From: UBA7672 sp030824255
Lineage (GTDB): Bacteria > Pseudomonadota > Alphaproteobacteria > Caulobacterales > Hyphomonadaceae
Assembly: GCA_942493305.1 (NCBI GenBank)
Contig: OW818686.1
Location: 124,001 to 188,000 of the forward strand
DNA: 64,000 bases
Direction of reading: 5' to 3'
Below the pieces are notes generated by a model, which was not told where the DNA came from, ran no database searches, and saw only the letters and a program-made list of their open reading frames with translations. The position numbers and the translations under genes are program-made. This document shows positions 23,717 through 31,894 of the stretch, one piece after another. The stretch's first letter is position 1. Each line of letters opens with the position of its first letter.

Positions 23717-24457
23717 CTACCTCCACTCCAGCGCGCCGCCCGTTAGCGCCGTGGCCGCCCGGACCGAAGCCGGGCCGCCCGCCGCATCATGCAGCGCCAA
23801 TCCATCATATAGTGTCACCGGCCCCCGGCGCAGCCCTTTTCGCCCGCGCACCAGGATGCGCCCTGCCGGCGCGCCCGGAGCGGGGCGGATGGGCAACACC
23901 TCGATCTCGCCCGTGCGGGGCGCCATCAGCTCCATCAGATCCGCCAAAGCTGCCGCGCGATGGATGATCGTAATGCGTCCGCCCGGCCGGGTGACATGGT
24001 GGAGAAAGAGCACCCAGGCCTTCAGCGGCGTTTCCGCCAGATAGGCCGCCTCCTTGCCCGGAGCGGGCGCGCGAATGGCGCCGGGATCGAAGAAAGGCGG
24101 ATTGCAGAAACTCTGGTCGAACTGGTTCTCGAAATCGGCCGGCCGGTCGGCCACGTCATGCAGGCGCACCCCAACACGCCCTTCCATGGCATTCGCCGCA
24201 ACACCCTGCCCGGCCCGCGCCAGTGCATCGGCGTCCCGCTCCAACCCGGTAAAGCTGCACGTGGCCAGCCGGTGCGCGGCACAAAGCAGCGCGGCGCCTG
24301 ATCCGCATCCCGCCTCCGCCAACCTGTCCCCGTCCTTTGCCGACAGGGATGCTGCCAGCAGCACGGCGTCCATTCCGGCGCGATAGCCGCGCGCGGGCTG
24401 CACCACGGTGACGGCGCCATCGAGGAAACGGTCGTGCGTGACGTCGTCCACGCTCAC
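23717..24457 (-). CDS. Class I SAM-dependent N6-adenine methylase, TrmN6-like
   Basis: The 246-residue protein has methyltransferase motif I 'LAEAGCGSGAALLCAA' (around residue 46) and the N6-adenine motif 'CNPPFF' (around residue 118), the order seen in tRNA1(Val) A37 N6-methyltransferase TrmN6/YfiC. It also has the family's N-terminal 'DRFLDGAVTVVQPARGYRAGMDAVLLAA'. Start is GTG 24457, overlapping the stop of the DUF2007 gene (GTGA). This neighbour pair beside a polyprenyl synthase is common in alphaproteobacteria. The exact RNA target is inferred. Confidence 0.87.
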   Translation of the reverse strand: MSVDDVTHDRFLDGAVTVVQPARGYRAGMDAVLLAASLSAKDGDRLAEAGCGSGAALLCAAHRLATCSFTGLERDADALARAGQGVAANAMEGRVGVRLHDVADRPADFENQFDQSFCNPPFFDPGAIRAPAPGKEAAYLAETPLKAWVLFLHHVTRPGGRITIIHRAAALADLMELMAPRTGEIEVLPIRPAPGAPAGRILVRGRKGLRRGPVTLYDGLALHDAAGGPASVRAATALTGGALEWR

Positions 24458-24711
24458 GCCGGGCTGTCTTCCACACCGGACTCAGGGTCCTCATCCTCTG
24501 CCAAAGACAGCGTATCGAGGTCTTGCAGCACCTCTTTCGCGCGGACGGCGTATTCGTCAGGAACCATGATCCGGCGCTCGAAAGCGGAGATTCCCCCCTC
24601 GGCGGACGACATGAACCGGTCGGCCACAAAAGGATGGCAGCCGGCACGATTCAGCAGCACGACCGCATAATCGAGCCGTACCGCGTTGTTTGTGCGAAGA
24701 ACCTCTATCAT
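24454..24711 (-). CDS. DUF2007-domain protein
   Basis: From ATG 24711 ('MIEVLRTNNAVRLDYAVVLL') the product is 85 residues; an earlier ATG would add seven non-conserved residues. The fold expected for DUF2007 (ferredoxin-like, PII-like signal proteins) fits 'VLLNRAGCHPFVADRFM', 'FERRIMVPDEYAVRAKEVL', and an acidic tail. Function is unknown. It overlaps the methylase start codon and is divergent from the polyprenyl synthase gene, with 150 bp between. Confidence 0.83.
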   Translation of the reverse strand: MIEVLRTNNAVRLDYAVVLLNRAGCHPFVADRFMSSAEGGISAFERRIMVPDEYAVRAKEVLQDLDTLSLAEDEDPESGVEDSPA

Positions 24712-24861
24712 TCCCGACCAATCTCGCGACAACTTGCCACGCCAGGCGCGCGACAGCCAAACTCCTATTCCTTGACCGTCTTCTCACGCCAGAAATATCC
24801 TATATCAGACCCATCGCAGAAGACCCCACGCGAAGAGTTGGGGGAACGCAAGGGATAGCAA

Positions 24862-25887
24862 TTGGCCCTGCACGCCGAAGCCCAGAAACACGAGGCGCCG
24901 CCGGCCACGCCGATGGACCGGCTGATGGACCTGTTGCGCCCGGAGCTGGCCGAGGTCGAGCGCCTGCTGGCGGAGCGCGCCGCCAGCCCCGTCGCCACCA
25001 TTCCTGACCTGTCGAGCTATCTGATCGCTGCCGGCGGCAAACGCCTGCGCCCGGTGCTGACGCTGGCGGCCGCGCGGGCGGTGGGCGGCATGGGCAGCGA
25101 TGCGGTCTGCAAGCTCGCGACCGCCGTTGAATTCATCCACACCGCCACGCTGCTGCACGACGACGTGGTGGACGATTCAGACCTGCGCCGCGGCAAGGCC
25201 GCCGCCAAGAACGTCTGGGGCGCGTCCGCCTCCATCCTGGTTGGCGACTTCTTGTTCGCACGCTCCTTCTCGCTGATGACCGAAACGCGCGACCTGCGCA
25301 TTCTCGACATTCTCAGCCGCGCCTCGTGCGTGATCGCGGAAGGCGAAGTTCGCCAGCTCGCCGCGATCGGCAAGCCCGACCTCGCGATCGGCGAATACAT
25401 GGCGATCGTCGAAGCCAAGACCGCCGCCCTGTTCGAAGCCGCCGCGCGCGCCGGCGCCTACACCGCGACCAACGATGATGCGATTGCCGACGCCATGGGC
25501 GAGTACGGCCGCCGCCTTGGCCGCGCCTTCCAGATCGTCGACGACCTGCTCGACTATGGCGGCCTCACCGCGGTGATCGGCAAATCCGTCGGCGACGATT
25601 TCCGCGAAGGCAAACTCACCCTGCCCGTGATCTATGCGCGCGAGACTGGCGATGCGGACGCCCTCAAATTCTGGGACCGCGTGATGGGCGCCCGCGACCA
25701 GCACGAAGGCGACCTTGCTCACGCCATCCACCTGATCCGCGCCTCCGGCGCCGCTGACCGCACGCTGCAGACCGCGCGCGACGAAGCCGCCGCCGCCCGC
25801 GACGCGCTTGCCCGCGCCGCATCTGCATCTCCGTTCCTGGATGCGCTGGGTGAACTCGCTGACCAGTGCGTGAACCGGGCGTTCTAG
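24862..25887 (+). CDS. ispB: Polyprenyl (octaprenyl-type) diphosphate synthase
   Basis: This trans-isoprenyl diphosphate synthase makes the side chain of ubiquinone by adding IPP units. The 341-residue protein contains the substrate motif 'GGKRLRP', the first Asp-rich motif 'LLHDDVVDDSDLRRG' (about residues 97-111) and the second 'QIVDDLLDYGG'. TTG 24862 is the start, with AAGGGA 8 bases upstream; no nearby ATG fits. Chain length cannot be read from the sequence, so ispB is assigned by family and context. It is divergent from the DUF2007 and methylase pair and converges with the WecA-like gene. Confidence 0.88.
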   Translation: MALHAEAQKHEAPPATPMDRLMDLLRPELAEVERLLAERAASPVATIPDLSSYLIAAGGKRLRPVLTLAAARAVGGMGSDAVCKLATAVEFIHTATLLHDDVVDDSDLRRGKAAAKNVWGASASILVGDFLFARSFSLMTETRDLRILDILSRASCVIAEGEVRQLAAIGKPDLAIGEYMAIVEAKTAALFEAAARAGAYTATNDDAIADAMGEYGRRLGRAFQIVDDLLDYGGLTAVIGKSVGDDFREGKLTLPVIYARETGDADALKFWDRVMGARDQHEGDLAHAIHLIRASGAADRTLQTARDEAAAARDALARAASASPFLDALGELADQCVNRAF

Positions 25888-25925
25888 CTGCCCGCTCGCC
25901 GGCTCTCAGAGCTGGCTCAGGAAAC

Positions 25926-26972
25926 CTAGAGGATATCCGCGCCCACCAGGCCGTTGGCGACGCCGGCCCTGCGCACGCGCCAATGCACCCAGGTGCTGAT
26001 CACCAACAGCGCGACGAAAGCGACGGCGGGAGCATAGCCGCCCAGCATGGTCGCGGCGACGGCGACCACCGCGGCGTTCAGCCCCCAGACGGCGTGCACG
26101 CCGGCCACCTGCGTGTGCTTCAGCCCCGCCTTGATGGCGATCTGATAGACATGGTCGAGGTGGGCGACGAACAGCTTCTTGCCGTGCTTGGTCCGCCAGG
26201 CCAGCGTCAGCAGTACATCCGACAGGAAGGGCAGCAGCAGGATCGCGGGCACGAAGACCAGGTCGGGCCGCAGGCGCACAAGCTCCAGCCCGAACGCCCC
26301 CAGCATCGCGCCGGTGAACAGCGCGCCCGCATCGCCCACGAACAGCAGCCCGCGCACATTCCACACCAGGAAGCCGACAAGCCCGCCCGCGAGCGCCGTG
26401 CAGGCCAGCGTGATATGCGGCGCGCCGATGACGGCGCCGCACGCCGCAAGCCCCGCCGCCGCAACACACGCCATGCCCATGGCGAGGCCATTGGCGCCGT
26501 CCATGAAGTTCACGGCGTTGATCACCACCACAAGCCACAGGATCGCCCCGGCGACCGCGATCGCAACCGGCAGCTCGATGACAGCGCCCGGCCAGAAGCC
26601 CAGCACATCCGCACGCACGCCCAGCAGCGTGATCCCCAGCGAGATCGCCATGATGGCCAGCAGCTTGATGAGCGCCCTCAGCTTGAGGATGTCGTCGGCA
26701 AGGCCAAGCAGCAGCACAGCCATCGCGCCGCCAATCGCGATGACAAGCGAGGCGTGATAGCCGACGCCGGTCAGCTCGACATCGGTTGCAATCGCCAGCG
26801 CGGTCGACAGTGCAACGGCGATGCCGCCCGCCGTGGGCACCGGTCCCTTCTGTTTCTTGCGCTCTTCGGTCGGTGCATCGACGATGCGCAGCGTGATCAC
26901 CACGCGGCACAGGATCACCGACGGCACGGCGGCGAGCGCAAAGACCAGCAATATACGAAGAAGCTCGTCCAT
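25926..26972 (-). CDS. Polyprenyl-phosphate sugar-1-phosphate transferase (WecA/MraY family)
   Basis: The 348-residue integral membrane protein has about ten helices and the family's signature loops: 'PTEERKKQKGPVPTAGGIA' after helix 1, 'LGLADDILKLRALIK' with the DD pair that binds Mg, 'NAVNFMDGANGLAMG', and 'AHLDHVYQIAIK' with the HxxH-type loop. Such enzymes load undecaprenyl phosphate with a sugar-1-phosphate for O-antigen, ECA or exopolysaccharide. The nucleotide sugar is not determinable; WecA (GlcNAc) is the nearest guess. Start ATG 26972 gives an N-terminal membrane helix directly; the longer frame upstream is non-homologous. It lies 28 bp downstream of ispE. Confidence 0.88.
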   Translation of the reverse strand: MDELLRILLVFALAAVPSVILCRVVITLRIVDAPTEERKKQKGPVPTAGGIAVALSTALAIATDVELTGVGYHASLVIAIGGAMAVLLLGLADDILKLRALIKLLAIMAISLGITLLGVRADVLGFWPGAVIELPVAIAVAGAILWLVVVINAVNFMDGANGLAMGMACVAAAGLAACGAVIGAPHITLACTALAGGLVGFLVWNVRGLLFVGDAGALFTGAMLGAFGLELVRLRPDLVFVPAILLLPFLSDVLLTLAWRTKHGKKLFVAHLDHVYQIAIKAGLKHTQVAGVHAVWGLNAAVVAVAATMLGGYAPAVAFVALLVISTWVHWRVRRAGVANGLVGADIL

Positions 26973-27000
26973 TGAGGGGCGGGCCCGCTCCTTGTGTGTG

Positions 27001-27921
27001 TCAGTCGTCAATCGGCACGGGCGCCGCGCCACGGAACAGCGTGGCGCGCACCCAGTATTTCTTCTTGGCTTCAGCAATTGCGCGCGCGGCGTAGGTCGCG
27101 CCCTCATCGCTATCGAACAGGCCGAAACAGGTGGGCCCGCTGCCCGACATGCGCGCGAGCAGGCAGCCCGGCTGCGCCCGGATCAGCGTCAGCGCGCGAT
27201 TGATCTCCGGGCACAGCGCGATGGCCGCGGGCTCAAGATCGTTGCGATAGCCCGACAGCAGGTGAGCGAACGCTTCGGGCGTCTCGCCCCAGGGCGGCTC
27301 GACCTCCCGGAAGGCGCGATTGGCGCCCAGACGGTCGAACTTGTCGAACACCTTGCGTGTTTCCAGCGGGATGCCGGGATTGACCAGAATGGCGGGAAGA
27401 TCCGGCGAGGCGACATCGATCAGCCGCTCGCCCGTGCCGCGCATCACCAGCGGACGCAGCCGCACGCAGGCCGGCACGTCCGATCCCAGCTGCTGCGCGA
27501 TACGCTCCAGCGCCGCTTCGCCGAAATCGACGCCCCACATTTCGTTCAGCACGTGCAGCGTCGCCGCCGCATCCGCCGATCCGCCGCCGACGCCGCCCGC
27601 CACCGGCAGCTCCTTGTGCAGCACCAGCGCCGCGCCGAACGCGCTACGGTCGCAGGCTTCGCGCAGCGCCATGGCGGCCGCCAGCGTGAGATTGTTCGGC
27701 GCGCCGCGCAGCGCCTTGGCGCCTGCTCCCTCGACGCTGAGCATCATGTAGGGCGCGGAGCGCGCTGAAATGCGATCGGCGGCGCGCGTATCCGCAAACA
27801 CGACAAGGCTATCCACCGGATGCAACCCGCCCGGACCCGGCGAGCCGACATGCAGGTAGAGGTTCACCTTTGCAGGCGCCCATGCCGTTGAGAAGTTTGC
27901 GCGATCGGGAGACAGGCTCAT
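27001..27921 (-). CDS. ispE: 4-diphosphocytidyl-2-C-methyl-D-erythritol kinase
   Basis: This kinase phosphorylates CDP-methylerythritol in the MEP pathway to IPP and DMAPP. The 306-residue product has the N-terminal 'APAKVNLYLHVG', the GHMP ATP-binding motif 'PVAGGVGGGSADAAATL' (about residues 106-122), and the C-terminal 'ARMSGSGPTCFGLF'. Its ATG overlaps the stop of the upstream TPR lipoprotein gene by four bases (27918-27921), indicating coupling. The TPR-ispE-polyprenol transferase order links isoprenoid supply to lipid-carrier use. Confidence 0.95.
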   Translation of the reverse strand: MSLSPDRANFSTAWAPAKVNLYLHVGSPGPGGLHPVDSLVVFADTRAADRISARSAPYMMLSVEGAGAKALRGAPNNLTLAAAMALREACDRSAFGAALVLHKELPVAGGVGGGSADAAATLHVLNEMWGVDFGEAALERIAQQLGSDVPACVRLRPLVMRGTGERLIDVASPDLPAILVNPGIPLETRKVFDKFDRLGANRAFREVEPPWGETPEAFAHLLSGYRNDLEPAAIALCPEINRALTLIRAQPGCLLARMSGSGPTCFGLFDSDEGATYAARAIAEAKKKYWVRATLFRGAAPVPIDD

Positions 27922-29666
27922 GGTCGCGAAGCTAGACTCGCTCCGGGTTCGGCTGGCAACCCCCTCGCGAGCTTGTCTTTCAACATCGTCGCGCGTTCGG
28001 GATCAGGCTTGAGGTTGAGCGCGGCGGTCCATTCGAACCGCGCCTCGACCTGACGCCCTGCCCGCCAATAGGCATCGCCCAGATGGTCGATGATGTCGCC
28101 ATCGGTCGGTGACAAGGCTGCCGCGCGTTCGAGATAGTCGATCGCCTGCTCGTACTGGCCCAGCCGGTAATAGGCCCAGCCGAGACTGTCGATGATGTAG
28201 CCCTGGTCTGGCCGCGCCTCCGCCGCGCGGCGGATCAGGCCCAGCCCCTCCTGCACGCGCACGCCCTGATTGATCCAGCCATAGCCGAGATAGTTGAGCA
28301 GCTCCGGCCTGTCCGGCTCCAGCGCGAGCGCAGCTTGCAGGTCCGCTTCGGCGCCCGGCCAGTCGTCTTTCTCGCTGCGCACCGTCGCCCGCGCGAACAG
28401 CACGCGCCAGTCAGCGACGCCTGCCGCCGTGTCTGCCGCAATCGCACGGTCATACAGCTTGCGCGCAATATCGAGCTGCCCGTTGAAACGATTGAGATCG
28501 CCGGCCCGCACGAGGATCTCGCGGCGGTCGGACAAGGCCAGCGCCTGCTGCGCAACTTCCAGCGCCTCGGCCGGACTGTCGGCCAGATGGAGCAGCCACG
28601 CCTCTTCCATCCGCGCATCCGCCGCCCACGGCGAAGCATCCTCCACGCGGCGCAGGGCCGCCGCCGCCGCCGCCGGACGCTCCTGCCGTTCGAATGCATC
28701 CGCGAGCGCAATCCGCGCCGGCGCCAGGGTCGGATCAAGCTGCAGCGCAAGCGACTGACGCATCGCCGAGAGTTCAGGGCTCGAACGCACCAGTCCCAGT
28801 CCCGAGATGATGTGGATCACCAGAGCCGCGCCATCCTTCGCGCCGAGCTTCGGCCGCGCCAACGTCTTGCCCGCTTCAAGGTCGGCAAGCACGCGCGCGG
28901 AGCCGGGACCCACCGGACCTTCAGCCGCCGCCAGCTGGATCAGTTCACGCGCGCCGGCCTTGTCGCCGCGCGAGGCCGCGAACCTGCCGCCAAACGCCGC
29001 CAGCGCATCGCGCGAAGCCAGCGGCAGGCGCAGCGCATGGCGAAAGGATTCCATCGCATCGGCGTCTTGCTTCGCCTGCACCAGCACCAGCGCCTTCAGC
29101 GCCGCCTGCTCGCCCGCGATCATCCGACGACCCGGCAGCTCATCCACCGCCGCAACGCCCTTCTCCACGTCCTCGACCGACACGAGCCAGGCATCGAGAA
29201 AGCCGGCGAGATCTATGTTCAGCGCGCCGAGCACGGGCTTGCGCAAGCGCACCTGCGCCTGTTTCAGCCGGCCCGCGTTGATGTCGTCGACCGCCAGCAG
29301 CAGCTGCGCACTGGGCGACTCTTCCGCCGCCATGGGCTTCGCAGCCTTCGCGAGCTTCATCGCGTTCGCTGCGTCGCCCGCCGCCAGCGTCTGCAGTGTC
29401 GCGCGCTCAAGCAGCACCGGATCATCCGGCGAGGATGTCAGCGCACGGCGATAGAAGCCGGCCGCCGCCTCGGTGTCGCCCACCATCCCCGCATATCGCG
29501 CGGTGATGAAGTCGGCATACTCCTGCTGCGTGCGCAGTTCCTCCAGCATGGTCAGCGAGAACCATGACGGCGTCGAAGGTGTTATCGTGCAACCGCAGAG
29601 CGCCAATGCCGACAGCGCCGATAGCGGGGCCCGCACGCCGGACCAACGTTTTCCTGACCACATCAC
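27918..29666 (-). CDS. TPR-repeat lipoprotein (582 residues)
   Basis: The protein starts with a lipoprotein-like signal ending 'LSALALCGC' (Cys about residue 26) and consists almost wholly of helical repeats of the TPR type. The clearest are in the last 200 residues: 'DRPELLNYLGYGWINQG', 'YIIDSLGWAYYRLGQYEQAI', and 'DIIDHLGDAYWRAGRQVEA'. Such proteins are scaffolds at the outer membrane; no partner is evident. It overlaps ispE and follows a second TPR lipoprotein of related C-terminal sequence by 61 bp, so the three probably form one transcript. Confidence 0.85.
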   Translation of the reverse strand: MMWSGKRWSGVRAPLSALSALALCGCTITPSTPSWFSLTMLEELRTQQEYADFITARYAGMVGDTEAAAGFYRRALTSSPDDPVLLERATLQTLAAGDAANAMKLAKAAKPMAAEESPSAQLLLAVDDINAGRLKQAQVRLRKPVLGALNIDLAGFLDAWLVSVEDVEKGVAAVDELPGRRMIAGEQAALKALVLVQAKQDADAMESFRHALRLPLASRDALAAFGGRFAASRGDKAGARELIQLAAAEGPVGPGSARVLADLEAGKTLARPKLGAKDGAALVIHIISGLGLVRSSPELSAMRQSLALQLDPTLAPARIALADAFERQERPAAAAAALRRVEDASPWAADARMEEAWLLHLADSPAEALEVAQQALALSDRREILVRAGDLNRFNGQLDIARKLYDRAIAADTAAGVADWRVLFARATVRSEKDDWPGAEADLQAALALEPDRPELLNYLGYGWINQGVRVQEGLGLIRRAAEARPDQGYIIDSLGWAYYRLGQYEQAIDYLERAAALSPTDGDIIDHLGDAYWRAGRQVEARFEWTAALNLKPDPERATMLKDKLARGLPAEPGASLASRP

Positions 29667-29727
29667 GACATGCTGCCCCAGTCCCCTCCGGGCAGCAACC
29701 GGGGGGAACGGTTAACCGTGGCGGGCC

Positions 29728-31776
29728 TTAGATGTCGCTGATGCTGCCGTCGTCCTTGTTGAGGGGAACTTCCGGCGTGTTGCGACGCACGGGGGCCTGC
29801 GCGGTGAGACCGCCCTGCAGCTTGGACTGGATGGCGCGGGCGTTCAGCTCCGGCGGATAGCCCGTCAGCGCCTCCGTCCAGTGCTTGCGCGCCTCTTCCT
29901 GTTCGCCCAGGCGCCATTTGATGTCGCCCATGTGGTCGGAAAGCTCCCAGTGGACGAACGGCTCGTATTCTTCCAGCGCCATCTCGATGAAGCGGTTGGC
30001 CTCCCGGAAATCCCCGTAGTGATAGTAGGCCCATCCGATTGAATCGAGCAGATTGGCTTCGTCCGGCGTGATGCGGATCGCCTGTTTCAACAGCTTGAAG
30101 CCCTCGTCCAGCTCTGCATCGCTCGCATGGCCGTCGATCAGGGAATAACCGAGATTGTTCATCATGCCGGTGTTGTCCGGATCGTCGGACATCATCTTGC
30201 GCATGATGGTGAGCCCCTCCTCGCGCTCCTGCGTATCGACCAGAAGCGAGGCCAGGAATTGCTGCGTGGACTCGTCATCCTCGATCGCGCGCGCCTGACG
30301 CGCCGTGGCGACGGCCTTCGCCATGTCGCCTGCCTGACTCTGCACCTGCGCACGGGTAAGCAGCGCGAACACCATCTGGCCATCGCTCATCCTGCCTTCG
30401 CGGATCGCCTGGTCGACCAGCTGCAGCGCACGCTCGGTCTTGTTGGCGGTGACGAGCGATCCGGCCGCCTGGATCTTGGCCGCCGGGCTGTTGTCGATCT
30501 TGAGCGAGCGCTCGACCATGGCCTCCAGCGTATCGGCCGAGCCGAGCTGCAGCGCGGACAAGCCCGCCGTCGATTGCAGCAGCGCTGCCTGCGCGGATGG
30601 CGGATTGCCGATCTGCGCAAGCCGCAGCGCGGGCTCGAACCTGCCTTGCGTATAGAGCTTTCCGGCTTCCGAAATGCGGATATCGCCATTGTCCGGATCA
30701 AGCAGCAGCGCGCTTTGGCGCATGGACGACAAGAGGTAGTTGAACGGCGTCTTGGCGCCGCGCCCCGCCATCGCCGCCATGATGGCTTCCTGTTCCTCGA
30801 TCAGCTCCGCTTCATCGCCCAGCGCCTGCGCCATCGCCTGTTTCAGCGTGCGCGGAGCCCAGCGGTCCTGGCCCTTGCGCGTCTTCTCGAGGCGGCCCTG
30901 CACATAGAGATCATCCGGCGTGGCGGCGAGCAGGCGTGTGAGCAGCGCCACCGCCTCCTGGTCGCGATTGACGCCGCGCAGCAGCTCAGCCTCGCGCAGC
31001 GCCAGCATGCGCTGGCTGTTGAACGCGCGGGCGCGCGCAAAGTAATTCATCGTCCCGGCTTCGGATGGGTCCGGCATGCTGAACTCGCGCGGCATCTCGC
31101 CATAGATCGCGAGCGCGCCTGCATGGTCGCCCATGCCTTCCGCCAGCAGGGCGCGATGGCCCAGCGCCGTCGGTCCCGGCAGGAAGCGGCGCAGCTTCGC
31201 CATCTCCGCAGTTGCTTCCGCTGCGCGGGCGTTGGCGGCGAACACCCACGGGCGCAGGTGATTGACGCTCATCCACTCGGACGTGGACTTTCCTTCCATG
31301 CCGTCGATCACGGTCTGCGCCGTCACGACATCGTCGGCGGCCAGCGCATCGACCACGACATAGCCCCACGCGCCGACATTGCGCGAATTGGCGAAGTCCG
31401 TGCGCACGCGCTCCATGAACGCCGCCATGTCCGCGTTGGCGATCATGTCTGTCGGCGTGGCGTAGGGCGTCTCGGGCGCCTCGTATGGCGCGGTCGCCTG
31501 GGCGGCCGCCGACACCGGCATGACAACGGCCTCGGCCGGTGCGTCGGGATCAACCTCTTCCACCAGCTGCGGCGCAACCAGCGAGCGCTCCGCCATCATC
31601 GTGTCGCGCGGAACGCCGCCGCATGTGTTGACCGGCTGGATCGCCCCGCCCGACAGCACATAGACAGTGCGGCACCCGCCCGCATCGCCAAAGCCCGGCA
31701 CGCCCATCGCCGCGCAGGCCGACAGGAGCGCGGTCGCCGAAGCCGCAAGAATGAGGCGAAGTTTGTGGTTTTTCAT
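29728..31776 (-). CDS. TPR-repeat lipoprotein (682 residues)
   Basis: The N-terminus 'MKNHKLRLILAASATALLSAC' is a lipoprotein signal with Cys 21. The next 120 residues are Pro/Ala-rich with two Cys, then TPR-like helices fill the rest. The C-terminal module 'LLDSIGWAYYHYGDFREANR' and 'SDHMGDIKWRLGEQEEAR' closely resembles that of the downstream TPR lipoprotein ('IIDSLGWAYYRLGQ', 'DHLGDAYWRAGRQ'), indicating common origin. A scaffold or peptidoglycan/outer-membrane assembly role is possible but unproven. It is 118 bp from the ETF-QO gene on the same strand. Confidence 0.83.
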   Translation of the reverse strand: MKNHKLRLILAASATALLSACAAMGVPGFGDAGGCRTVYVLSGGAIQPVNTCGGVPRDTMMAERSLVAPQLVEEVDPDAPAEAVVMPVSAAAQATAPYEAPETPYATPTDMIANADMAAFMERVRTDFANSRNVGAWGYVVVDALAADDVVTAQTVIDGMEGKSTSEWMSVNHLRPWVFAANARAAEATAEMAKLRRFLPGPTALGHRALLAEGMGDHAGALAIYGEMPREFSMPDPSEAGTMNYFARARAFNSQRMLALREAELLRGVNRDQEAVALLTRLLAATPDDLYVQGRLEKTRKGQDRWAPRTLKQAMAQALGDEAELIEEQEAIMAAMAGRGAKTPFNYLLSSMRQSALLLDPDNGDIRISEAGKLYTQGRFEPALRLAQIGNPPSAQAALLQSTAGLSALQLGSADTLEAMVERSLKIDNSPAAKIQAAGSLVTANKTERALQLVDQAIREGRMSDGQMVFALLTRAQVQSQAGDMAKAVATARQARAIEDDESTQQFLASLLVDTQEREEGLTIMRKMMSDDPDNTGMMNNLGYSLIDGHASDAELDEGFKLLKQAIRITPDEANLLDSIGWAYYHYGDFREANRFIEMALEEYEPFVHWELSDHMGDIKWRLGEQEEARKHWTEALTGYPPELNARAIQSKLQGGLTAQAPVRRNTPEVPLNKDDGSISDI

Positions 31777-31894
31777 GTGCCGACGCTATCCGAACGCAAT
31801 GACGGGCTCAACCGAGCCCACACAGACTTGCGCGCCCCATTTTGGCGCGAAGGTGGCGGATGGACGCTTCAGGCGCCTGAAAGCGCCCGCAATC

